NCBI GenBank assembly: GCA_026119935.1
Contig: JALRMH010000006.1
Coordinates: 558,001 to 622,000, forward strand
Length of the DNA stretch: 64,000 nucleotides
Origin: Endothia cerciana
Lineage: Eukaryota; Ascomycota; Sordariomycetes; Diaporthales; Cryphonectriaceae
Direction: 5' to 3'
The translations under genes were made by a program, and so were the position numbers. Positions 55,896 to 64,000 of this stretch are shown in pieces. A model generated the notes under the pieces. The model did not search any database, was not told where the DNA came from, and saw only the letters and a list, made by a program, of their open reading frames with translations. Within the stretch, counting starts at the first letter, position 1, and each line of letters opens with the position of its first letter.

Positions 55896-57419
55896 CTATA
55901 CCAGATCCGCGCACGTCTTGGGATACTGTAGAGACTGCTTGATGCTCGACTTCAGCTTGCCGCCATCGATCTCGTACACGTAGTTCACCTTCTGTAGGGT
56001 CTGAGCACGCGGCAGAAGAGCTTCCTGGTATCCGACGATGTTGCCGTAGTAGGGGCTTGAGTAGGCGGTATCAACGTCCAAGTAGACTAGATACAATAGT
56101 GAGTCTTGGATCTTAATCGCTTTAGAAAATAACAATACAGGGGAGGCTTACAGGTTGTCGAGTTGAGGACATTGCTAGGGTCCAAAACAGAGAACATGGC
56201 CGTCTCGTCCCAGAACGGGAACTACCGAACTTGATTAGCATCGCCGGTCTAGGCCTGGACTCCCTTTTGGCTTCCCCCCCCCCCCCCCTTTTTGGGGGGT
56301 TTTTTTTTCTTCTTTCAAGACGTACCGAGGTTCCATAATACTTGTGGAACAGCGAAGTGTATCCGTTCTCGACTTCGTAGACTTCGTCTAGATACTCCTG
56401 GTCCGGAAATACCTGGTTGGCAGCGTTGCCCACAATTGCTGCAATGTCTTAATACACAAAGTCCTCTACTTGGCCACGAATGCGTAGCGGGTACTCACTG
56501 ATGCTAGGAAAGGGGGCCGTAAGAGCCGCCTTTGCGGCCTCGGGATCGATCTTCAGGTTAATCTGTTCTCAAGTGTCAGCGTATTTCCCCGAACTAGTGT
56601 TTCCATCCTTCGAAATTTTTACTCACATCCGAGTTAAGATCGGCCTGCAAGGTAGACCCGGATGTCTGCAGGAGGGTCACATCGATATATCCGCCCATGA
56701 TGACAAGCCCCTTCGCCAGGGACGCGAACTCGGGGTCGAGTCGCGCAGCCATGGCGATATTCGTCAAGGCGCCCCCGCTGTAGATCACCACCTCGCCTGG
56801 GTACTTCCGGACCTGCTCCACCATCCACTCTGCAGCGTGGGTGCCCGCGAGGGTGCCGTTGGGAGAGCCCTCGTAGAAGGCGGCCTTAACAACTCGCTCA
56901 GGGTCGCCAGAGGTCGGGTCATTGCCAAGAGCCTCGTAGGTGAGGTTCTCGGGGGCGAATGCACCTTGCTAGACACAGCGTCAGCATGCTCCCGCATATA
57001 TCTCGCGAAGTCGCTGGGGGCCTACCCACCCATGCCAGGTCACCGTGCAAGTCCTCCCACGTCTGGAACAGCTCCGGCGTGTTGATGAGAGGGTAGTCGG
57101 AACCCTTGTACACCGGGATGCAAGACGACAGGCCCCCGACCTCTAGGGTAGCAAGACCGTGCAGGCTCGTCTGTAGAGCCCAGGAGTTGCTTGTATCGCC
57201 CACAAGACCCAGGACCTCCCACCCAGCGTTGAGCGCCATGAGGTAGGGAATGAAGCCCGCGGTACTCCAGTCATTGTCCAGGATGACCTTGGTGGCAGGA
57301 GTTGACGAGTTCTGCAGCGCAGCCACGCGGGGTCGTCCTGGATGTCCCCGGTAGTTGATGGTGCTCGGCGCCGCGAGAGAGGCGGAAGCCAGGGCGAGGA
57401 CGCCGGATAGGACCTTCAT
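55896..57419 (-). CDS. Secreted inosine-uridine-type nucleoside hydrolase (389 aa, 6 exons)
   Basis: Nucleoside N-ribohydrolases cut nucleosides into base and ribose; secreted forms scavenge nutrients. Exons: 57419-57030, 56968-56627, 56562-56499, 56438-56326, 56221-56152, 56086-55896; total 1170 nt. A signal peptide (M-K-V-L-S-G-V-L-A-L-A-S-A-S-L-A-A) is followed by the N-terminal metal-binding region V-I-L-D-N-D-W. The classical D-x-D-P-G-x-D-D is here D-N-D-W-S-T-A-G, a variant I associate with fungal secreted members. Further conserved parts: V-Y-K-G-S-D-Y-P-L (base-side loop), W-Q-G-A-F-A-P-E-N (joined by splicing), V-V-I-Y-S-G-G-A-L-T-N-I-A (core strand, equivalent to A-x-G-P-x-T-N), L-V-I-M-G-G-Y-I-D, and F-W-D-E-T-A near the C-terminus (usual active-site D). 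Exon 4 ends at a GTACGT donor just before a poly-C/T intron. A TATAAA lies at 57541-57536. Confidence 0.9.
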
Positions 57420-57535
57420 GATGAATGGCTGATGGGCGGAGGACGGGAGCTGCGGTGAGGGTAACGGCTCGGCCTGTTCAACACCACAATCACAACGGGC
57501 CCGCAGACCGGCCCCTGACTGTTCTCCGTGCAGAC

Positions 57536-57541
57536 TTTATA
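57536..57541 (-). promoter_or_regulatory. TATA box of the nucleoside hydrolase gene
   Basis: TATAAA on the minus strand about 120 bases upstream of the ATG at 57419. Confidence 0.5.
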
Positions 57542-60500
57542 TTGGGTGTCTTGGTATCATTTACCATATGCATCTAGACTGGTGCCATTTTTTGAGATTT
57601 CCTTCGGCCTCGGGAAGACCGAGGCCCCACTGATAAGCTGCCGGCTCCGGTAGAATGAAATTACTTCTAACGACACTACGATAATGAATTTCATATCTTC
57701 AATTTCTCAGTTACTGGTTGTTTTCGAGACTTTACGTAGAGTCAGTCTGTTCACTTGGCAATTCCTTAGTGTGGCTTCAATTGGACTCGAAAGACTAGAC
57801 TGATCCACCCAAATTCACGAAGGTGGGTCGTTCGAGATACGAATCGAGTATAGTCTACTACCACTTATCGCCAGGACTTCACGGGGAAGTACGTCTTCTT
57901 ATCCTGACTGACGATATGCCTCGAGTTGCTGATGATTATAGGCCTTCATGCACGGTCGGCCCCTTCCGCACTCGACGGGGAACCTCTCGCGTGGAGATAC
58001 TGGTAATACTATCTAGGTTAGTTCCGATGGGTCAAGTAATTTATGAGGCTACTGCATCAGGACTATACAGAGTATGGACTGGCCCCCAGGCTTGCTTGTT
58101 CACTCATGGTTATCCCTCTTGTATGCCTAGGTGAAAATGGCGCAGCGGTTCCCAGCTTCAAAATTGCAACGGCTACCTACAGTGACTACAGACTGTCATC
58201 ACGGTGCGTTCGGAGTATCCAAAGGAGAATCTCCAATAGACTAGTAAGAAGGCAGGGAAAGCAAACGTGGAGTCAACATCTGGTCTCGGAAGTCTCTTGT
58301 CGCAGGTTGGCTTCGGCAGACCTACTCGACGAGAAGGAATCATTATGATAGTACATGCGCCTTTGTAACACTTTGTGGCAAGGGCGCCCTCAAGAAGACC
58401 GAGGAAAGCATCGGCAAAAGAAACAGGAGAGAACAATTCTCGCCCCTACCCCATCCCCCCCTTGTCTTGTTGATGGTGGTGGGGGTTGCATGCTGCGCCA
58501 AAGTCCTGAATTGGTGGTTGGTCTCAGTCACACGCCACACGCCACAGAGGCCGCCGTGCATTGGAAACGGCTCAACGTCGCGATCGCGAACCCGCGGCAA
58601 CATCGTCCGAACGCTACGCGCACTTTCACCCAGACGATCTACTGCCTGCTGCGTAGCACCTGCAAAGCACAGCCGGCTCACTTCCTGAACTCTCAACCTG
58701 CGCACAAGCAACAGTCAGTGGCACAGGCTCCTGAGGCTCCGGTTGGCCTGTCGCATCGTGGCTATGGCGGGCTTTCGCCCCCCTTCCTCACCCCCCCCCC
58801 CCCACGACATGTGGGGACGCCATACGATCTCGAGAGACAGATCTCGAATCCGGATACAGGATGCTATATGTCTCATCATCGGCTTATTCAAAAATTTGAG
58901 TTTCGAGGGATCAATAGTGGCCCCTGCGTTCTGACCATCGCCTTCGGACAAAAGTGCCATCCACGTACCGCGGGCCTCAGCTTACGGCATGGCATCATGG
59001 CGATGCATGCATGCACGCACGCGAACGCACATCGACCCTGTGGAAAATGGCGGGAGGCTAACCCTGAGGCGGCGGGCCTCGCGACACGGCCCAAACCTCC
59101 CTAGACCGTGGGCAAAGGCGCATCTCCAGGCAGAAGGCATTATCTCCACCGTCCTGCGACAAGAGAGGACCAAGGCTTCTCGGACGACCGCCCGGCTGAC
59201 AAAGTCTTCTCGACGAGCGTCTGACGTCCACCGGCTTCCTTTTTCCCCCCCTCAAGGTCTCGTGACGAGCCTACCTGCTTACGGTCAGCGCCGTAAAGCT
59301 GCCCGCCTCCGCTCAACCGCTGGCCCACGATCCTCGTCTGAGCAGCGGCCGCATCGCCGGCCAGGCGGGGTCCCGGCTTCGGGGTTGGCCGTCAGTGTTG
59401 TGCTGGTTGTGGCAGCCGGGGACCCGCGGTACAGCGCGGCGCTGCGCCGCAGTCATACGTCAGGGGAGCATTGACACCACATTCCTTTGGGACGGTGAGA
59501 GAGAAGGATGCGGTAGGTGGTAAACCTCCGGCTTTGGACCACGCCTGGACAGTAGTGCTGGATGGCCAGATTGCTCGAGCGCCCTGGGGCACCACCAAAA
59601 CCTCGCCAAGGACTGCGAGGGGGGTTTCCAGGGATCGTATGATACAGACAAGCCCACCTGACCTGACCTGACCTCAGCCTCGCGGAGGTAGGATATCCCG
59701 ATCTGGTTCGGACGCGGGATGTCGACGCTCGGCCTGCGCGCCCGCGCCCGGCGCCGGCGCCAGACCCAAACCACAGGCGGCTAGGCTTGTTACCACCAAT
59801 CTGGAAAGGTGGCTTGGCGCCGCCCGCCCAGGAACCTCACTCGAACTACCTGATATCAACGTTCGGCCGAGCCAGCCCTTCTTCACGGCGCCATTCAGCA
59901 GATATTTTTTTTATTTTTTATTTTTATTTTTTTTGTTCTTCCGTCCTAACTCTTTCTCTTTCTCATCTTTCCTTCTTTTCCTACCCCCTCCCCCCATCAA
60001 AGACGGAAAGAAATACCCAGCCGGCTTGACAAGGATGCAGATATGAGGCGGACTTGTTCACATGCTGTATCATGTATGTAGCAGTCACAGCCCGCGGCGA
60101 TCAACTCTGGCGCCGACCTAAGCACATAGTATATTCGAGGACCAAAGAACACCCCCCCTGCCAGACCAGACCGTCCGGTCCTGCGAGATCCAGCCCAGCT
60201 ACCGATCGGGCCTCACCACCAGGCTGGGGATCATCCATGCCAACCAACGTCTGCACCCGCGCTATGCGCCACTCCTTTGGGCCCCATAGATATGAGCAAT
60301 GCTAGAGTGACAGCTAAGCCGGAGGTCCTCACCGACTTTCCTTCCCCTCCCAGCCCAGCCGTCGTCGTCTAGAGGGATCGGGTCCAGCCCCCAACGCGAC
60401 CCGCCGAGAGGAAGGACAGCCCTCTGGCGGACTTGTTGTTGTCGACATGTTTGTTGGGAGAAGGCCGGGCATCAACCGGCGACGATAGAGGGTTCAGGGC

Positions 60501-61346
60501 ACGCCTGCTTTTGACCACTTGGGGGCTTCTGCGCGCGTCAGTGGGGCTGGGGCGGGGGGTGGGGATGCTCCCTTGTCAATACGATCAATGCCGCATCCCG
60601 TCTTTCGTCTTCCTCGCCTCGCAGGAAATAGGTCTGGAGACAGGGATGGTGTGGTGCGCGCGCCGCATCGCCAAGCGAAAGTGCCGGGCCCTTACTGTAC
60701 CTACTGTAGACCCCGCCACTCGGACACGTAGCGCAACCTGGAAACCCTATACGCGTTTGACAGCCCCTGCCCTGCCACGCCCCTCAGCTTACCGCCCCAC
60801 GGAACCACGCTCCATCACCATGGCCTGTTTGTTTTATTCCGGGGGGTTGTGAGGTGAGTGGTGGGGGGGGGGGGGCGGCTGTTGTGTCTACCTTACTTCC
60901 TTTCCCTCTCTGTGTGCTCCTTGCCATTCCAAGCGACTCGAGACACTTAACTAATGCGGGGGGGTAGTGTCTTTGAGGCTGGAGACTGGTGAAAGGGCCA
61001 GATTATATGGCGGATAATTGGGAGGTTGGGCGGTGAAACTATGACCAGGTAGTCAACAAAGTTAGGTGGCCAACCAGCCAAGGCCGGCGGCCAGGTCAGC
61101 CACTCACTATTGGCAAGTCACAGGGAGTTGAGGCAAAGAGCAAAACTGTAGTGGTTGTGAAACTCTGCCGGACTTTGGCTGTCCAGCAGATTCTCGGATT
61201 GGTGGTGATATGCTATCGTCTTCTCTTCCTCATCGACTTCCCATAATGCAAACGAGGTGGTATCATTGAAGCTCATCCACTCATCCCTCGTCAATGGTGT
61301 CCATTGAAAAACCAATCTCGTGTGTCCTGCCCCACTCCGTTTATCA

Positions 61347-61368
61347 TTTTTTTTTTTTTTTTTTTTTT
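61347..61368. repeat. T22 homopolymer
   Basis: Twenty-two consecutive T; likely a slippage-prone site. Confidence 0.9.
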
Positions 61369-61551
61369 GATCCGTCACTGATCTCCCCAGCAGTGGATGT
61401 TGAGGTGACAAAAGTATTAGGAAATTACTAACTGGCGGTGATGACAAACACTGCAGCTCCTGTGTAAAGATGCAACCGTAGTACGCCTGACCAGAAGTCA
61501 AGATTCAAAAAGCAGAATAACCTGTCCAAATGTACACCGCCACGCTTCACC

Positions 61552-61576
61552 TGTGTGTGTGTGTGTGTGTGTGTGT
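61552..61576. repeat. (TG)12 microsatellite
   Basis: A perfect dinucleotide array just 3' of the minus-strand cyclin gene, so it may lie in its 3' untranslated region. Confidence 0.95.
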
Positions 61577-61670
61577 TGCCGAGTGTGTACGCCAATGGCC
61601 CGTCCGGTCTTTTGTGAACGCCGCGCTTTTGTGATGAGTCATTGCTGAAGGAAAAGTGAGAAGGATGTGA

Positions 61671-63014
61671 TCATCGCGCAGCGACACCCGACCCAGAGCT
61701 GAAGATGCGCCCGAACATGCCCCTGACACGGCTCCTCTTGGCGCCGCTGACGCCCGTCTCGAGCTCGCGCAGCTCCTCGGGGCTGATCTCGTACGGGAGC
61801 AGCGACTTCTGCTTGACGAGCTGCGGGACCTGCGGGAGCTCGGGCAGCTCCTGGTCGTGGTAGTACGGCACCTTCTGCTTCTGCTGCTGCTGGGACACGA
61901 TGATCTCCACCGGCGGGTCGTACGAGCTGTCCGCGTAGGCCATCGAGCTGTAGAAGTACGGGTCCTGGGCGTCGGCCTCGGAGGGGGGCGTCGTCGCACC
62001 GGTACTCCCGCTGAGGGACGGCGCGTACTCGTCGTACGAGGGCGAGCTGCTGATGCTGCGCGCGCCGGAGCTGCTGCTGCTGCTGTCGAGCCCCGGCATC
62101 GAGTCCGTGGTGTAGCGGGTGTCGCGGGAGGACGAGCGCGAGTGCGAGTACTTGTGCCGCGGGCTCTCGGGGGGCGTGGCGTAGGATGTCGTGTCTGCGG
62201 GCGCCTGCTCGGCCGCGGCGCGCACCCACAGCTCGGCCATGCGGGCCTCCTCCTCCTTGCGTCTCGCCTCCTCGGCCCTGAGCGCCTTGGCCTCCATGCG
62301 GCGCATCTCCTTCTCGTACTGGGCGGTGATCTTCTGGCGGACCGGCTCTAGGAAGGGGTCCATCTCGCGGTACAGGTCGTCCTTGGTGATGCGGAGCTCC
62401 CACTCCAGGAGCATCAGGAGCTGCTTCTCCATCAGGTTGACCTCGGTCCGGGAGAACTGGAAGTCGGCAGGGCGCTCGCGCCCCTTGTAGTCCCTGCGGG
62501 GCCCGTTCGCGTCATCCCAGGTCTCCGTGTACCTGGCCCAGTGCTTGTTCTTAGGTGAGCTGTCGTTGAGGTACTTGGCGGTGAGGATGAGCGCGGCCAG
62601 GAAGATCCTGTGAGCGGTACACCGTAGACCCTTGGCCTCTGGCTGCAGGCGAGACCTGAGACGGTTCAGGTAGACCAGGGTGGACATGAGGGTGGGCACT
62701 TGGACGTTTGAGGACCAGACCAGGTTGTAGATGAACTCCTCGAGGGAGGGGAGGAACTTGTCCCCAGATGCAACCGGCGGTGGGCTCCTGGGGGGTGTGA
62801 TGGGTAACCTCGTGCTGCTGTTGGGCTGGTATGAGGTTGTTGATGTGGTTGGCGAGGGAGGCATCATGCTCTCGTCGCAGCGGATGACATTTCGTGCGGC
62901 CTGTGCGAGGTAGCGGATCATGTCGTCGGTGACCCTCTCATAGATGAACTCATCCAGAGCCCTCGCGTTGAGGTCCGCCGGGCCAAGGGCCGCGCAGAAT
63001 GTTTGTGATGCCAT
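61671..63014 (-). CDS. PHO85-type (Pcl/PHO80-like) cyclin (447 aa, single exon)
   Basis: A regulatory subunit for the Pho85 cyclin-dependent kinase, acting in cell-cycle entry, polarity or nutrient signalling. The start at 63014 gives M-A-S-Q-T-F; a longer in-frame start at 63197 would add a non-conserved Phe/Arg-rich leader and was not used. The cyclin fold spans about residues 85-215: F-L-P-S-L-E-E-F-I-Y-N-L-V, V-P-T-L-M-S-T-L-V-Y-L-N-R-L, A-H-R-I-F-L-A-A-L-I-L-T-A-K-Y-L-N-D, N-K-H-W-A-R-Y, then V-N-L-M-E-K-Q-L-L-M-L-L-E-W-E-L-R-I. A Glu/Arg/Ala-rich probable coiled coil follows (about 240-265). The last 180 residues are Ser/Pro-rich with a Q4 tract and S/T-P sites, likely phosphorylated. 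The layout matches filamentous-fungal homologues of yeast Pcl1/2-type cyclins. An intact gene. Confidence 0.92.
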   Translation of the reverse strand: MASQTFCAALGPADLNARALDEFIYERVTDDMIRYLAQAARNVIRCDESMMPPSPTTSTTSYQPNSSTRLPITPPRSPPPVASGDKFLPSLEEFIYNLVWSSNVQVPTLMSTLVYLNRLRSRLQPEAKGLRCTAHRIFLAALILTAKYLNDSSPKNKHWARYTETWDDANGPRRDYKGRERPADFQFSRTEVNLMEKQLLMLLEWELRITKDDLYREMDPFLEPVRQKITAQYEKEMRRMEAKALRAEEARRKEEEARMAELWVRAAAEQAPADTTSYATPPESPRHKYSHSRSSSRDTRYTTDSMPGLDSSSSSSGARSISSSPSYDEYAPSLSGSTGATTPPSEADAQDPYFYSSMAYADSSYDPPVEIIVSQQQQKQKVPYYHDQELPELPQVPQLVKQKSLLPYEISPEELRELETGVSGAKRSRVRGMFGRIFSSGSGVAAR

Positions 63015-64000
63015 GGTGAGCTGTGAGGTGGTGTGAGGGTGAGAGTGTTGGGCGGGGGTCCGAAGGGTTGCCTTTTTGAGGGTTTCGCGGTGGAGGGACC
63101 GCAGCCTTTTTTTTTCTACTCGACCTGCAAGTTGGAAAAAAAAAAAAAGGGAAAAAAAAAGGGGGGGGAAGACTCGGAGGGTTCCCTCGCGAGACAAGGC
63201 GGATGCCGATGGAGAATGGTAAGAAGGAATGCGTGAGAGCCGTAAGCAGGCTCGAAGGATGTCCGCTTCTATCAGTGTGTTGGTTGGTCGTACTGAAGTG
63301 CCGAACGACGTGGGTAAGAGTGATCAGCCTACGCACGGCAGAGTTTCCACGTGCCGAGGTGGATTGGGAAGTGAGCGCGAGACCTGTTGGTTGCTTGGGT
63401 TGTACCGGCTGATGAGGGTGGAGGTCGGTCAGTAAGTTGTGCCTCGAGGTATGGCTCGGCTGTGTGGGAAGGATGACTGATGAGCCTTGATGGCCGTAAG
63501 GCGAGGTGATGATATTGGAGGCTGTGGTGGACGACAAAAACAATGAATGACGGGGCACACAGGCGGGGGTGAGGTGCAGCAGGGCCAGAAGTATATGAAC
63601 TACGTGTGAGGGAGGGGGGGGGTTGGTTGGTTGGTTGGTTGGTTGGTTGGTTGGTTCTGGGTTCTGGGGAAGAAAGACGAGACCAGACAGACGAACGATT
63701 AAGAGAATTAAAGTATTTGATAGTTGAACGACTTACAAGGTAGGCCTGCCTGTCTTGGGTTCTGGGCCTGTGGGACACGGCGGTATGGTGTAGATGGGCC
63801 TCCTGAGCCAGTCCCAAGGGGCTTGTATGGCTTGTTCGTCAGAGGGTGACGTGCGACTTAGCGGCCCACGAGGCTGAGTCTGGGCGGGGGGTGGGGACCC
63901 TGGGCGTGCAAGGGTGGCCCTGAGACAAGAAGCGGACAGGGCAGGGTGACAGGGAAGGGCGTCTGCTCGAGGGCAAAAGTACCCCCGTACCGACCAGGGA
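63015..64000. other. Promoter and leader region of the cyclin gene
   Basis: No coding sequence recognised. Short A and G runs (63138-63170) and the GGTT array lie here. On the minus strand the region is pyrimidine-rich, as is usual upstream of fungal genes. Confidence 0.5.
63621..63656. repeat. (GGTT)9 microsatellite
   Basis: Nine perfect copies, about 600 bases upstream of the cyclin start; AACC on the gene's own strand. Confidence 0.95.

Larger units (their letters stand above)
57542..61670. other. 4.1 kb without a supportable gene
   Basis: Open frames up to 249 codons (58355-59104, plus) have random-like composition and no motif. The stretch carries a C run (58791-58803), a G run (about 60866-60878), a T22 run (61347-61368) and a TG microsatellite at the end. 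It includes the 3' flank of the cyclin gene and the upstream region of the nucleoside hydrolase gene. Confidence 0.45.

Noticed and set aside
58355..59104. 249-codon plus-strand frame
   Set aside because: Compositionally random and crosses a C13 run; no conserved motif.
61639..62403. 254-codon minus-strand frame overlapping the cyclin
   Set aside because: Frame shadow of the GC-rich cyclin C-terminus; Arg/Ala-rich composition with no motif.
63015..63197. Longer N-terminus for the cyclin starting at 63197
   Set aside because: The added leader is Phe/Arg-rich, runs through homopolymers and lies before the conserved start region.

Overview
The window reads as nuclear DNA of a filamentous ascomycete, most likely a Sordariomycete. 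Genes have short GT...AG introns (about 48-250 nt) with CTAAC/CTGAC branch sites. Gene families are typical of Pezizomycotina: GH55 glucanase, Zn2Cys6 and C2H2/fungal_trans regulators, a BYS1-like protein, a PHO80-type cyclin, a fungal secreted nucleoside hydrolase and NACHT/STAND remnants. Relics carry many in-frame TAG codons where C-to-T (or G-to-A) transitions explain the loss, as expected from repeat-induced point mutation (RIP). The exon models below were built by hand from splice signals and reading frame; every multi-exon coding model sums to a multiple of three.

Layout. 0-6 kb: the edge of a decayed pogo/Fot1-like transposase, a decayed short-chain dehydrogenase and an intact five-exon GH55 exo-beta-1,3-glucanase. 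6-25.5 kb: two large transcription-factor genes, a C2H2/fungal_trans hybrid at 14.0-17.3 kb and a Zn2Cys6 factor at 23.0-25.5 kb. Each is preceded by a very long GC-rich stretch without a gene (8 kb and 5.6 kb), full of G/C homopolymers and, close to the gene, pyrimidine-rich. 25.5-35 kb: an AT-richer graveyard holding relics of a DUF7924-like protein, an NLR (NACHT) protein and possibly a 2EXR protein. One intact GC-rich LURP-one-like gene stands in the middle. 35-57.4 kb: a segment rich in secreted proteins (Ala/Asn/Gln-rich protein, glutaminyl cyclase, BYS1-like, CAP/PR-1, S8 subtilase, nucleoside hydrolase). It also holds a frameshifted VOC/glyoxalase gene, a GNAT acetyltransferase and a zinc alcohol dehydrogenase. 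61.7-63 kb: a single-exon PHO85-type cyclin.

The most unusual item is a tRNA-Phe(GAA) gene at 39841-39982. It carries its normal 15-nt anticodon-loop intron plus a second 54-nt insertion in the D-arm. That insertion has all the marks of a spliceosomal intron (GTACGT donor, CTAAC branch site, TAG acceptor). It splits the internal Pol III A box exactly between tRNA positions 13 and 14, and removing both introns gives a 73-nt cloverleaf with one acceptor-stem mismatch. I know of mRNA-type introns in U6 snRNA and rRNA genes, but not of one in a tRNA gene.

There is no PKS, NRPS or terpene backbone, so I do not read the window as a secondary-metabolite cluster. There is no CRISPR array, as expected for a eukaryote.
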